Shown: positions 22,880 through 34,519, counted from the first letter of the stretch. The stretch is DNA of 64,000 bases from Diadema setosum (GCA_033980235.1 CM067067.1:25607603-25671602), one strand, 5' to 3'. Notes: a model not told the origin generated them from the letters alone. Translations and numbers: made by a program.

Positions 22880-23480
22880 CTAATTGCTTGCTCACGATGT
22901 AACTTAACAATGTTATGTCATCTTGCAAAGACACGCAGTGCAGCTAAATTAATGTGTTTCACTATTTATAGTCTAGAAAGACTGACGATACACAATGTCC
23001 CTTAAATCACTGCGATGTGTTCACATAACGTGCACGTATACGCACGGGGGCATTGAACGTTGGCTGATATCACTGATACGATTCATGTACTATTTTCCAA
23101 TAAAAAGAACATACCAAATGTAACTCGATTTTATTTAATTCATTATTCACTTTACTTCATCATTCAAAAGGAGCCACTATCACCATGTAGTTTCATGATC
23201 TATGTCCACATTTCATTTACCACCATTATCTGGGACATTAATTAGATTTCAAATTAGTTTTAATGATTTAAAGAAAGGTTGCAGAGCGTGCATGGGCTGA
23301 CGAATGAGCTGGAAATATTGATATCGGAGATCAGAGGCAGGGACGCAAGGATGTGTTAAAACCACGTAGTCTGAGTCAAGGCAATTCCTATTGCGACCAA
23401 ATCAAACAGTACATTCTCTCGGGTGATATTCACTAGAGTATTGCACAAGAAAGTGAAAGTTCGTCTGACAGAAATGATCG
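22880..23480. other. Intronic sequence without recognised features
   Basis: Intron between exons 11 and 12 of the minus-strand gene. One short plus-strand frame (23,060-23,245) is AT-rich and unsupported. Confidence 0.4.
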
Positions 23481-23493
23481 AAATAGGTCTCAC

Positions 23494-23531
23494 CTAGCAA
23501 TAGAGATTTTATACATATCCTTACATCTGAA
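23494..23531 (-). CDS. Exon 11 (38-base exon) of the unrecognised split gene
   Basis: A 38-base segment lies between acceptor atttgacag| and donor CTAG|GTGAGA, reading FRCKDMYKISIA plus AG. The split codon AG|C at the next acceptor restores Ser and leads into exon 12 in frame. Another frame is open here, but it gives a stop in exon 12. The acceptor tract is only moderately pyrimidine-rich. Confidence 0.4.
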
Positions 23532-23885
23532 CTGTCAAATATAATAATGACAAAAAGAAAATAAATCTTATATTCACTGGTCTGTTATTTGGCCTGTGTT
23601 TTGATACGATCAATTTGTCTTGAATAATGTTAGCATGATTAAAATTACTTATGGGTTATAGTTGTTACAATGATGGTGGTAGCGATAGTAATATCATTCA
23701 TAAGACTAATTTCATTCACTATCATCAGTATACGGAAATCAGAGCTGTCAAGAAAGTCATCAATTCAACTGATACTGTTCATTTTTTTCTGACAACTATC
23801 GCTGTCATTATCATATTAATTCATATATCATAAGTATGCATGCATAATACAGAATGAAAGTATGAAACATTTGATAGGTTGGGGT

Positions 23886-23936
23886 AATTATATATAATAC
23901 ATATCTCATATATACTATACGTATATTATATGTATT

Positions 23937-23991
<55 letters not shown>

Positions 23992-24030
23992 ATACATATT
24001 GTATGTATATATATATATACAATACATATT

Positions 24031-24083
<53 letters not shown>

Positions 24084-24109
24084 AACAGAGAGAGAGAGTG
24101 AGAGAGAGA
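23886..24109. repeat. Complex (TA)n with (GA)n tail
   Basis: TA runs interrupted by tacatattgtatgtat words, then gagagagagtgagagagag. Several open frames here are low-complexity only. Confidence 0.95.
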
Positions 24110-25640
24110 GTTATATAAGAGTGTAGACGAAGAGTTAGTGGCTTATTTTCACGAAGTAGGTTTATTGTCATGTTCCAAATCCTCCCACAATCATTCTTGC
24201 TTACGTCACTGGTTTTCCCTCCCATAGGATACTAGTAAGGGAAAGCTTCAATTGCGTGCTACAAAACTGTGCTGCACCTTGCCAAATCCGAAGACTCTAA
24301 AACAATGTCAGGTATGATGTCACGGTGAAATGTTCCCACAGCCTCTCATACTAGCATAGGGATAGATTATATAGAAAATCCTGTGTGTACAGGTTGCCTC
24401 CGAGCTATAATATCTCTCTATATAATAGTGAACTGTATAACACATACCTTATTCCGTGTGGGTTATAACATCGAGAAGTAAAAGCTCGTGGTGGTATTTC
24501 CCGCTGTGCACTCTTTTACGCTCAAAGGGACATCAGTTACCTTTATATTCACGGTTCGATCAACATTCTGTGTACTTGGGGCTCGTGACAAGATTGGATT
24601 ATGATGCAAGTTCTCAAGTTATCGGCAGAAACGATTTTATCTAATTTAACATCAGGTTTATCTCACGTTATCTTGTCCCAGATCAAATATAGGACACACT
24701 GCTCTCAAGTACGTAGACATACACTCTATCTGTCTATAGCATTAAAGAGCTAGAGGTGTGGCGCCCTTTTAGCGCGGGAGGTGACAAACAGGGACAGTTT
24801 AAAGCCTACAATGAGCGATTGTGCATGCTTGCGGAGGGCCGGATGTCGTGCTTGCCTAAAAACGAGCGCCACAAAACACGTGGGAATTGTAACGGTAATG
24901 AAGAATGGTTTTCGACTTGTAGCAATCAACTAACACAATTTTGTATTTGAGCGCACCATTCACCTAATTGTGCCTGTGATCGAGACATAAAAGAATGCAT
25001 TCCAAGCAAGTGAATCAAGTTTGTAGCAAAGGATTTTGTTCATATTCTGTTTCTTCTTTGTATACTTTGAGAGCAAGGTGAATGTCAATACGGGTTCTTT
25101 GTTGGTTTGGACTTTTTTGTTCAACAATGTAAGATTAGACAATGCTGACGATAGGGTACGGGACACGTCATTTACCTAGCAAATATGTCGAATGTACACT
25201 TAAAAATGAAAAATATGTGATTTCATTACAAAATGTTCGCGAAGAGTAAAGTAAAAAGGAAAGAGGCAAAATGTAGAGCAGATACACGGGCACACCTGCT
25301 AATTGAAATGGTAAACGCTTAGTGCTAGCACGTACGATAAACACATCTCCATTAGTACCGTTTGTATCTTCAACTGAGTACCTCTAATGACATGAAACTA
25401 TTCGTGATCACACCAGCAATAACTGCCATATCATTTTTCGCGAGGTCCCCTTATCCCCTCCCGCGGCAGGAGCCTGCACAGGCGTGATGATACAGCCTTA
25501 GCCGCCTTTTAGCACCCAGTGGGAAGAAGGGCGGGAATGGAATGGGGGAGGGGCCGGAGTGGATGCGGCTGAGAGAAGTCTATTTCTGCCAGAGGTGAAG
25601 GTCCGAATATTAGATTAGGGAATAGGCCTACATGTGAAAA
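24110..25640. other. Intronic sequence without recognised features
   Basis: Two weak minus-strand exon-like signals (donor AAG|GTATGT near 24,437 and donor TAG|GTAAAT near 25,168 with a short open segment) do not fit the phase chain of the split gene, so I do not call them. Confidence 0.4.
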
Positions 25641-25645
25641 CTTTA

Positions 25646-25647
<2 letters not shown>

Positions 25648-25700
<53 letters not shown>
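25648..25700. repeat. (GT)n microsatellite
   Basis: About 24 uninterrupted GT units, then tatgtggg. Confidence 0.95.
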
Positions 25701-25701
<1 letters not shown>

Positions 25702-26749
25702 GGTTTGTTTTGTGTGTTTTCTTTCTAGTAATTGTATTGGAGAATACATGATGTATAGGAATAAGAAATTAGTTTTGAAATGCTTTTACTTGAAGTTTTC
25801 AAAACATGAACAATGATTATGATTAAGCTAGTAATGATTTAAGTCAAGATACATTATTCAGTCTGTTTTCTCAAACTTTACGTGTTTAGTTTAAATGTAA
25901 TGCTTGTGACTCGCGTTGAAATATCCTTCTTCGGACATCGGATCCAACATCAAAATAATGCCTTACAAGTGCCGATCCTTGGAATTGTTCAAAGTTACTT
26001 AACAATAACACAAAGAAGATAGTTTATCATTGGTGCTGCGTGATCAGAACGTTAAAAAAAAGTGCATGCAAATAACAATTGTACAAAATGATGACATTTC
26101 ACCTCATGATTAAAATTTACAAACCAGTACACAAAACCAGTATGAAAATGGAGAAGGCAAGAAGGAAAAAGAAAATTAATATTAATTTCAGTTCAATATG
26201 ATTCACTCTTCATTTTTTTTTTGTCTAAATCAAGCAGACGCAAAAACTGAAGAAAAAAAAAAATCATTGATGCTTTTCTGCACAATCCTTTAACCCTCCC
26301 TAGCCCATCTCTTCCTATCACTTTGTTCATGCAGAAGATACAAGCTGCATAAAATATCAATGAAGTGATTTTTCTTTCTGTGTTAACCGTCCCAACAGCC
26401 TATATTCCCTCTCAAAGGGATACTCCCACGCACGCATATACTGATGAACATGTACACTATGTGCACTGTGGAAATGTATGGTTCGTACACCTGATGTAAA
26501 GTATCGATCTGTGGACATTGTAAATTACATCGCGGCTTAAATCGTATTAGCCTTCTTTTGCCCCCCCCCCCCCCCCTTGGACATAAACTCTGAAACTGGC
26601 TAGAACACGTCATAACCCAAAATTTGTAAGAGTCATTTACGAAAATGGAGCCCCCCCCCCCCCCCCCGGGCGAGCGCTGTTTCCGAGATGTTGCAACGTT
26701 GAACATGGTAGGTGTAGATATTAGGGCTTTCTACAATTGTAAATTTTTG

Positions 26750-27270
26750 CTTAGTCCCGTACCAACGGTGGGGCTAAGGGGGGCCTTAGCCCCACCGTTG
26801 GTACGGGACTATCCTTAGCCCACTTTCTGTTTACACTCGTTTTTGCCAAAGTGGGCTAGCCCTACCGATAGTATGGTACTATCTGGCCCTGCAAAATAGC
26901 AGGGGTTAGAACCGCAATTGCGGTGCCAAGCAAGTGAGTGTAAACAGAACGAAAAAATAATCCGGGGCTAAGCGACGGAGACGAAGTCCGACCCCCACTG
27001 ACCAATCAGAAACGAGGTAATCAAGTGCTGCCGGTGCGTGCGTGTACGTGTACAGTGCACAGCGTAATCATGAATATTCATGTGGTTTGGAAAGTCCGGG
27101 GCTAAGAAATACGAGTGTAAAAAGGTCAGTTTTCTCCTTAGCCCCTGACTAGAGATAGTACGGGACTAATTGGCCAGTGTAAAAAGCTGAAAAAATTGGT
27201 ACGGGACTAACGATAGTCCTGGGTCAGAGAAAGTCCGGGTTAAGAAACACAAGTGTAAAAAGGGATATTG
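26750..27270. mobile_element. Palindromic DNA-transposon-like repeat, word AGTCCCGTACC
   Basis: A stem of about 27 bases (tagtcccgtaccaacggtgg … ccaccgttggtacgggacta) lies at 26,754-26,809. More inverted and direct copies of tacgggacta, gggctaag and gtgtaaa follow to 27,270. A second dyad (tctgtttacactcg and gagtgtaaacaga) spans 26,830-26,950. Non-coding; ends and target site are unclear. Confidence 0.6.
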
Positions 27271-27534
27271 TGTCTCACGCCACATCCCACGTTTGGATCT
27301 GCATCACATTAAAAAAAAAATCAGCTGGAACAACCCTCTTTCCCACCTACACAACTGTGATATTATTTTACAAAGTTACCATTGACTAGCATTAATTTCA
27401 AAATGACATCATGAAATTCGAAAGTCTCCTAATTCGTGAAAGTTAAATGACAGCGTCACTTCAATTGTTTGTAGACTCTTATGCCCTGGAGGAAAAAACA
27501 AACAATGTCTAGAAAAAAAAAAAGAATTATATGT

Positions 27535-28078
27535 TTAAAGGACAAGTCCACCTTCATAATCACATAAGGATTGAGAGAATGCAGCAATATTAGTAGAACA
27601 CATCAGTGAAAGTTTGAGGAAAATTGGACAATCCGTTCAAAAGTTACGAATATTTTAAGTATCTGCGCAGTCACTGCTGGAAGAGAAGACTACTAGAGTA
27701 TATGATGTCACATGCGTACAACTATATAAGGAAAATAAAAAGAGAATTTCACAAAACTTTACTTTTTGAATAAAGTGCACATTTCTTTGACTTGGTACTG
27801 ACGTATGTTAAGTGTAATATTATTCCCCCTGCCTTCTGAAAGAGAGAAGTCGAGTGTTCTTTTGTTATGCGAGAAAAATGGAAATATGTTAAATTTTCTT
27901 GATTCTTTCTTTATATCGTTGTACTCATGTGACATCATTTTCATCCAGCCGTGACTGAGCAGAAACTTCAAAAATTCATAAAATTGTCCGATTTTGCTCA
28001 AACTCTCACTGATGTGTTCTTCTAATATTGCTGCATTCACTCAACCCACATGTATATGAAGGTGAACTTGTCCTTTAA
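27535..28078. mobile_element. TTAA MITE (family C, AGGACAAGTCCACCTTCAT)
   Basis: Ends are TTAA|AGGACAAGTCCACCTTCAT and ATGAAGGTGAACTTGTCCT|TTAA, with subterminal inverted sequence (gcagcaatattagtagaaca and tgttcttctaatattgctgc). TTAA duplications again point to piggyBac-type mobilisation. The interior frame on the minus strand is not a transposase. Confidence 0.85.
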
Positions 28079-28264
28079 AAGAACCTAAAATACATGTGAG
28101 CGGAGGTCTACGTATAGAACCCAGCCTCGTCCCAAAATGTATTTCCTTACTTGTCACCAAATGTAGCAAAACGAACCTGATGACGCCGCCTGTAAAACAG
28201 AGATAATAGCCATATGGATAGCTTAATGTATACTAAATGAATAGTGTGAAGATGATTCGGGATA

Positions 28265-28540
28265 AAAGTGTCAGGGGTCAAGATATTAGGGGTAGGTCAA
28301 GGTTAAACTTTTACCCTTGAAACCGTGACCTGTGACATTCTGACCCGTGACATTTTTTTCCCCCACTGACACTCTTTCTTCTGCCATCTATACTGCTGAT
28401 TTTTTTTTTTTTTTTTTGTCTCTGACATTATTTTGTACCCCTGACATTCTTACCTCTGACATTTTACCACTGGCAATTAACTGACACTTTTATAACCTGA
28501 CTTTTTCACCCCTGGCATTTTTCTCCGACATTTCTACTCC
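28265..28540. repeat. Foldback minisatellite, word TGACATTNTNACCCC (left part)
   Basis: Starts in one orientation (ggggtcaagatattaggggtaggtc) and switches to repeated tgacattctnacc and tgacatttt words. The array is split: the same words continue after 29,722 (tttttacctctgacattt), beyond a Harbinger-like insertion. Confidence 0.7.
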
Positions 28541-28543
28541 TAA

Positions 28544-29721
28544 TACCCCCGTCACACTAGAGCCGGAATGAACCGGAATGCCATTGGAATGAAAATTCTT
28601 CCTGCATTCCTGCATATTCGAAGTGCATTCTAAAAATTCTGACGACATTCTGAGTGCGTTCCAAACATTCGGGCCCATTCTTGTGGCCAGCCCGAATATT
28701 TACCCATGCTTAAAACATTCGAGGAACATTCGAAGTGGAGAAATATTGATCTGCATTCGAAGGGTATTCTAATTGGACTCTGATTGCATTCCAAATATTC
28801 CTACGGCATTCTAACAGCATTTGAAACAAAATGACCTCATTTGAGGGAGAATCGGAACGGTGTTGCACCTCAAATTCTGCCAAAATATCTCAAATGCTCA
28901 AATGCTCATACAATTACCCCCAGTTAAATACTGGTTAGTGAAAAGGTTAGAGTAAAGATTAGAGTTAGGATTAGGGTTAGGTTTGGAGTTAGAGTTTGGG
29001 TTAGGGTTAGGATTAGGTTCAGGATTGGGAGTAGGGTTAGGGTCACGGAAATGGTCTGGGGTACTTGCCCAGGGGGTAACTGCCCTAGACACTCTCTTTC
29101 AAGGAGGTCTTGCTGGAGGACAGCAATCTGTAGCAAAGCAATATGGTCCAAGGATGATCGGGTTGAGACTGGTGAAAATCACCATTTTATACGCTATCGG
29201 AGACCATTCCGGCTGCATTCTTGACACACACGGGACCTTCGTGTTGCATTCTAAGTACATTCTAAATGTATTCTAATTTTTCGGGCTGCATTCTGTTGAA
29301 TTCGTGAACATTCAAAGTATATTTGGTAGTCATTCCGGGAACCTTCTGACCGCATTCGAAATGAGTTTGTACTGCACTCGAGGTGCTTTCCGACCATCAG
29401 ACTTCGGGCAGCAATCGAACTGCGCTCGTGCGGCATTCGAAGTATTTTCTAAAAATTCTGACCGCATTCAAACAGCATTCTGAATATTCCTACAGCGTTC
29501 CAACTACATTCGAGCAGCATTCGAGAGCTAATTCATTCGGAATGTGCAAGAATGATTCGAGAAGGTTTCGAAGTGTATTCCAGGTATTCGAACAGCATTC
29601 TGTACCAAGTTGTTAGAATCTGAATTTTTCTCCCGAATGTGGCGCGAATTTTGAAAATCCTTAATTCCAGCTGATTGTGCTTGATTCGTGCTGATTCCGA
29701 ATTCATAGTGTGACGGGGGTA
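28544..29721. mobile_element. Harbinger/PIF-like non-autonomous element with TAA target duplication
   Basis: Terminal inverted repeats TACCCCCGTCACACTA and TAGTGTGACGGGGGTA are flanked by TAA on both sides (28,541-28,543 and 29,722-29,724). A 3-base TWA duplication is typical of PIF/Harbinger elements. The interior is a degenerate array of gcattcgaa, gcattctga and attccaa words plus a telomere-like block. No transposase or Myb-like frame is visible. Confidence 0.8.
28934..29043 (+). repeat. Interstitial telomere-like array (TTAGGG variants)
   Basis: On the plus strand ttaggg, ttagag, ttagga, ttaggt and ttcagg words recur for about 110 bases (gattagggttaggtttggag). It lies inside the Harbinger-like element, so it is probably internal repeat expansion rather than a healed break. 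Confidence 0.75.
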
Positions 29722-29752
29722 TAACATTTTTACCTCTGACATTTCTACATGA
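29722..29752. repeat. TGACATTT foldback minisatellite (right remnant after insertion)
   Basis: Carries acatttttacctctgacatt, the same word as 28,265-28,540, showing that the Harbinger-like element inserted into a pre-existing array. Confidence 0.6.
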
Positions 29753-29789
29753 CACCGTCATAATGTAATGTGGAAGAGAAAATACTCAC

Positions 29790-29843
29790 CTGCAGTATAT
29801 CTTTGAGCGAGTCAGCTCCACTCACTGAGATGTCCATGGCTCT
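29790..29843 (-). CDS. Exon 10 of the unrecognised split gene
   Basis: Eighteen codons, RAMDISVSGADSLKDILQ, end at a near-perfect donor CAG|GTGAGT. The acceptor region is tatagagag, with three overlapping AGs. The second AG keeps the phase with exon 9; the first would need the shifted donor described there. Phase 0 out fits exon 11. Confidence 0.6.
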
Positions 29844-29879
29844 CTCTATAAGTAACAAGTAAGAATCATAAAACATATT

Positions 29880-30720
29880 ACGTAAAACACATGAATGTTT
29901 TTGCATTCATTTAGGTAACTGTACTTTGTACGTATCGCTATAAAATGCATGAGTATAATTATTGAAATAATGTCGTAGGCATCAGTAACATGACCTTATA
30001 GCGTTAATATTACAGAGTTGTGTCGATATCTGTAAACGTGTTTGTGAATCTTTTTTTTTTCTCAGTAAATTGATGTTCTATCATTTTTTAGGAAATTTAT
30101 TAGTAACTGATGGAAAATTGATACGCCAACATACACCAATTATACATTAAGGGCCTACATAGTTGTACGTATCATAGCTACATTATACCTACATTCTTTC
30201 ACTCATTACTATCACGTAAATCCAAGAATAAGACAGAATTCAACACGCAGAATCGTTCAAATATCATTCACGAAAAATAATATGAAGTTTTATAATCACC
30301 ACATTCCAAGCCACATCATTTTTTATTTTGTGGTGGTCGGGGGAGGGGGGGGGGTTCTCTCATTTTGGGCTCAGTAAATACTTTACCCAGATGGATTGTT
30401 GAAATTTATCATTTACATGTTCCATTACAGTCATGAAATTTTATAAGTCAGTGAATTCAAAACCACATGAAATACTTCTCTTTGGATATTCTCTTAATTC
30501 CGGTTCAGTAAATACCAGATAACTGTTGGTAATCCAAACTTACACCTTCCCATTCTGATACTGCTGTTTTCTCAGAAAGGTGAATTGTTGTTGCCATATT
30601 TAGGCCTACTGCACAATGATTTGTTTGTCAATTCAAGTATTTATAATTATTGTTTGCACTGGAAGTATGGGTTTTCCTTGAAGGTATTCAAGCGCATTGA
30701 ATAATAGTATTTGTTTTTCG
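29880..30720. other. Intronic sequence without recognised features
   Basis: Intron between exons 9 and 10. Only a G run at 30,335-30,354 stands out. Confidence 0.4.
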
Positions 30721-30732
30721 CCAAGTTAATGC

Positions 30733-30985
30733 GGGTGCACGTCACGAGACCGACACCCACGAGTCACTACAGCCCACGAGTTCGACACTGAGCTAAGAAG
30801 GCCCACGAGACCGACACATTAAGCCCCGTGTTGTATCTGTCGAACTCGTGAGCTGTTTTTATCTACAGTGTCGAACTCATGGGCTTTGTTTGGCTAGTGT
30901 CGAACTCGTGAGCTGTATGACTCGTGAGCTGTATGACTCATGGACCTCGTGTGCTGTATGACTCGTGGTTTTCGGTCTTGTGGGA
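30733..30985. repeat. Foldback minisatellite, word CCCACGAG/CTCGTGGG (copy 2)
   Basis: Left arm: cacgagaccgacac, cccacgagttcgacac, cccacgagaccgacac. After about 30,825 the complement: gtcgaactcgtgagctg and tgtatgactcgtgagc. Same words as copy 1 at 22.5 kb, so this is a dispersed family. Confidence 0.8.
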
Positions 30986-31042
30986 TGACCCCGTCAATGC
31001 ATGCACAGAGATGATGTTAGCTACACCATTCACGATACTCAC

Positions 31043-31081
31043 TGCCTGATTGATGAATCCTGGCACATCGTATCCAACAGT
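31043..31081 (-). CDS. Exon 9 (39-base exon) of the unrecognised split gene
   Basis: Acceptor cttcttttatag| is followed by 13 codons, TVGYDVPGFINQA, and donor GCA|GTGAGT, phase 0 to 0. A second possible donor four bases later (TGA|GTATCG), together with the first AG of exon 10's acceptor, would add two residues and keep the frame. Confidence 0.6.
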
Positions 31082-31111
31082 CTATAAAAGAAGCACAAAC
31101 ATTTATGGAGA

Positions 31112-31142
31112 ATACATACATACATACATACATACATACATG
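31112..31142. repeat. (CATA)n microsatellite
   Basis: Seven to eight CATA units, 30 bases upstream (in transcript terms) of exon 9's acceptor. Confidence 0.9.
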
Positions 31143-31149
31143 CATATAT

Positions 31150-32395
31150 AAAACATAATAAAGACGAGCAGGTGTTTAATGTCGGAGTTCCCGTATGGTA
31201 TGTCAAATAAATTCACAGTATTACACAGCTGAATCACAAAGATCAGAATTCTTTTATTTCTCATGTGGCATTACAATTTTCTTAATTACTGATATCAAAA
31301 TAAGTGATCACCTCCGGCCTTAATTGACATTACTTTGTTGGCCCAGTACAAATTATATTGTGATTTAACGCTGTTAAAGTGTTTAACAAATGTTTAAAAA
31401 AAACCCACCAACAACAACAACAGGCAAACAACTTTGATCAACTGCAACACTTAATGTATACTAATGATAATGTATTATGTTTTTTTTTTATTTCAATTAC
31501 ACCTACATTTTTCAAAATTTTAACGCCTTCTGGGTTGCTCACTTTGACCGATGATGAAATTAAATGTGGCATAGTCTTAGGGCAAAATTCCGACCTATCT
31601 CTTCGCCCACTCATTCGTCATAGTCATACTCAGCAATTAGTGCACGCACACTGAAAATCCCACAACCATGCACATATTACCGCTGTAAAAACCAATACAT
31701 TTTTAAAGCAGTCTTTACGGTAAGTCAATCCCTGCCTCCTCCACTCCCCTTAAATTGGAGAGAAGGAAGCACAGAAATATAAAACGTAAACTCTTACATG
31801 GAATAACCATCGAAACATGTTTAAATGAATGTTGACGAAAGGTATTTTTTTAACTAATAACAACAATACACATATGCGTGAGAATTATTGATATGATAAT
31901 AATTCATAATATTTGTATAAGCGTGTATCTCATAAAATTTCTCTATTTAAATCGCTGAGGAGAAGAGAAAGAAGAAAGAAGAAGGTACAGTTTTAGAATG
32001 TTCAGACATAAACAACGATTAACACCTGCATTATGCTAAACCATGATACTATTGAATGAACAAATGATTTTTTTCTTAAAGCGTATTTGAGTTTTTCTGT
32101 TGGATCAGTTTGTTTTATGCATTCAGGTAGATTAACTGAGGGGATGCTGATTGCAAGGATCTTGAACCGTTAGATCGGGTATTGGTAGGAGGAACTGGGA
32201 GAAGTGATTTGTTGTAAATTACAAATTCCGGGAGGACGTGTATTCCATTATTAGCTATTAAAGATACATTATATTCACAATCTGGAGTCGAAAATGATGA
32301 TGAAAAATTCTTTGGAGATGTGATTCAGCCTTCAGAAAGCGGGCGCTATGTTTTTGAGGCGTTATCTCAGCTGGCTTATCTAGTATTTTACGTTC
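31150..32395. other. Intronic sequence without recognised features
   Basis: Intron between exons 8 and 9. One plus-strand frame at 31,379-31,654 has no support. Confidence 0.4.
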
Positions 32396-32404
32396 ACATT
32401 TAAC

Positions 32405-32690
32405 ATCCGCCCTGTTGGAAAGAACACAGTGTTCCACTTTGTGAAACACTGTGTAAAACCCAGGGTGTAATTTCTTCCCACTGTTAATTTCGAAAATTTT
32501 GATCTTGTGGAACACATTGTAAATCATCAATTCACAATGTGAAAGATAACTATGTGAACACTGTGTGAAAAAAACCACACCACAGTGCGAATTCATCTTC
32601 ACACTGTTTTATTTGAGCGTTTTCACATAGTGACTATGTGAACACATTGTGAACACACGGTGTTCTTTCCAGCAAGCCGTCAATATCATT
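32405..32690. mobile_element. Palindromic element, word GTGAACACAGTGT
   Basis: Ends ctgttggaaagaacacagtg (about 32,411) and cacggtgttctttccagcaag (about 32,658-32,678) are inverted. The interior repeats cacattgtgaacac, cacagtg and cactgtgtgaa words that are themselves dyad-symmetric. Non-coding. Confidence 0.7.
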
Positions 32691-32793
32691 CCATCCATTT
32701 CCGGGTGAGATGAACCTACCTGATATGTAGCCTCAGACGTAAGTGCACTTTTAACTTCTACTATAAGCAGTTACAATGTCACATATATACAAA

Positions 32794-32885
32794 TATTCTC
32801 TTTGCGTTTTTGTAATTATCAGGAGCACATATAATTATAATATGTACATGTATGCTCTTGATAATTACAAAAACACAAAGAGAAT
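32794..32885. repeat. Near-perfect hairpin
   Basis: Arms attctctttgcgtttttgta and tacaaaaacacaaagagaat pair over about 37 bases, with a short AT-rich loop around 32,840. It sits about 30 bases past the donor of exon 8. Confidence 0.85.
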
Positions 32886-32911
32886 AAGATGGATAGAAAG
32901 AGCCCACTCAC

Positions 32912-32944
32912 CTTTGTTATTTCCACAATTGCATCCGGCCGACA
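32912..32944 (-). CDS. Exon 8 (33-base exon) of the unrecognised split gene
   Basis: Acceptor ctttcttttttcag| and donor AAG|GTGAGT are both close to consensus. The only compatible frame reads CRPDAIVEITK, phase 0 to 0. It continues directly into exon 9. This is among the clearest splice-signal pairs in the window. Confidence 0.6.
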
Positions 32945-33803
32945 CTGAAAAAAGAAAGAAAACAAGACAATAAAAACGGTAACTTAAAAAATGCATGTTT
33001 ACAAACAAACAGACAAAAACATTAAAAAACAACAACACAAAAACGTGCATTTGCAATCAGGTGACAGACTTACACACAAAACATCGGGAGACTTGTTTAA
33101 TCAGAATTGCTTAAAACATCGACACACAGTTCAGTTCATCCAAGTGGTTGCTCAGATATAGCATGGAGCTACCAAAAGCTCCATGGATATAGTGTGCCTG
33201 CCCTTGTCATTCCCTTCAACATTTACTCGTGACTTCGCATAACAAGATAATATTGTCATGATTGGTCATACGTATGAACATAGAATATCATTATACACAT
33301 ATCATACATATATTAGGTGTTTCATTTCTTTGTTATTCTTTCTTTCTTTCAAACTCTACTCATCCCAATATTTCAAGGAACAAAATAGGTTAATGCGCTC
33401 TGTATCTTTGTGTTTATCTTAGATTAAAGGTAGATATGTTTGACTAGAATAAGAGTCACTGCAAGCGAAGAAGTCTTAGCTATCATATTTATAGACTGTC
33501 TATTACAGCTTGAATAACTGAAAATTACTCAAGAAATAGGGCAATAAATTAAAGTCCAAATGTCCTAGCTCTCTTTACTGCTCTATTGGCATTTCCAACT
33601 GCAATGATGGCCATGTGTAGAAGAAATAATCATAAAGAGATTTTTTCCTCTTTGTAAGACTTTATCGGGTCTTCACTGGACTAAATAAAAGTTTTATTTT
33701 GTTCAGTTTCCTCTTCACAAAGAAAGAGTGGATAAATAATGTAATTTATTTTGTATGATTTCTCATGTAAAATTCGTCTTTTGATAGACGTTTATCATTG
33801 TTA

Positions 33804-33953
33804 TCATATATTAAATTATATCATATTACATTATATTATATTATATTATATCGTATTATATTATATTATATTATAACATATTATATTATATTATATTATA
33901 TTATATTATATTATATTATATCATATCATATTAAATTATATTATATTATATCA
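33804..33953. repeat. (ATATT)n pentanucleotide microsatellite
   Basis: About 30 units of ttata/atatt with occasional C. Confidence 0.95.
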
Positions 33954-34151
33954 TGTACATCGACATCTTGCCTAGAAGAGGCAGAAGAGTACACCCATCT
34001 AGTGCTTAAATTCATCGTAGGATTCAGAACGAAGGCTTCTGGTGTCACTCAATGCCGTGTTATTGATCAACATTCTAAATGCCCATTCTTTCACAAGCGT
34101 TAGGGTCCTTGCTTCCTCCATCGCCATTATCTTTCAAGTATGATGGGGGGG

Positions 34152-34296
34152 GGGGCATTTCATGAAGCGTTTTGTTGGGTATCTTCTTTTTTTCCCGACT
34201 AATATGTTCTCAGCTAATCAGATGCAAGAATTTCAGTAGCTTATAACAGTTTGTCAGAAGAAAAAAATCTCAGAAAACGGTTCATGAAATGCCCCG
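34152..34296. mobile_element. Small palindromic MITE, ends GGGGCATTTCATGAA
   Basis: Terminal ggggcatttcatgaagcgtt and aacggttcatgaaatgcccc are inverted, with a 100-base interior that is also partly self-complementary. Non-coding. Confidence 0.75.
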
Positions 34297-34519
34297 CAGG
34301 AATTTACACGAAAAAAAAAAATAATGATGACCTCTTTCTGAAAGTGTACTGTCCATGAAATCTTACTGATAGTAAAAACCATTTATAAGCAAAAAAAAAA
34401 AAAAAAAAAAAAGAAAAATGAAGCTAAACAAAATACGTGTGATTTGCAAAGACGTTCACACATTGTGGAGAGACGCTACATGCAAATTGAATCCCGTGCG
34501 GAAATGTGAATGCGTTCAC

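Noticed and set aside
27759..28040. 93-codon minus-strand frame as a transposase
   Set aside because: It lies wholly inside a non-autonomous TTAA MITE and has no catalytic motif.
33600..33685. Minus-strand segment reading SSEDPIKSYKEEKISL after a fair acceptor, as the missing exon between exons 7 and 8
   Set aside because: In the phase required by exon 7 it meets a stop almost at once; in the open phase it ends in a stop.
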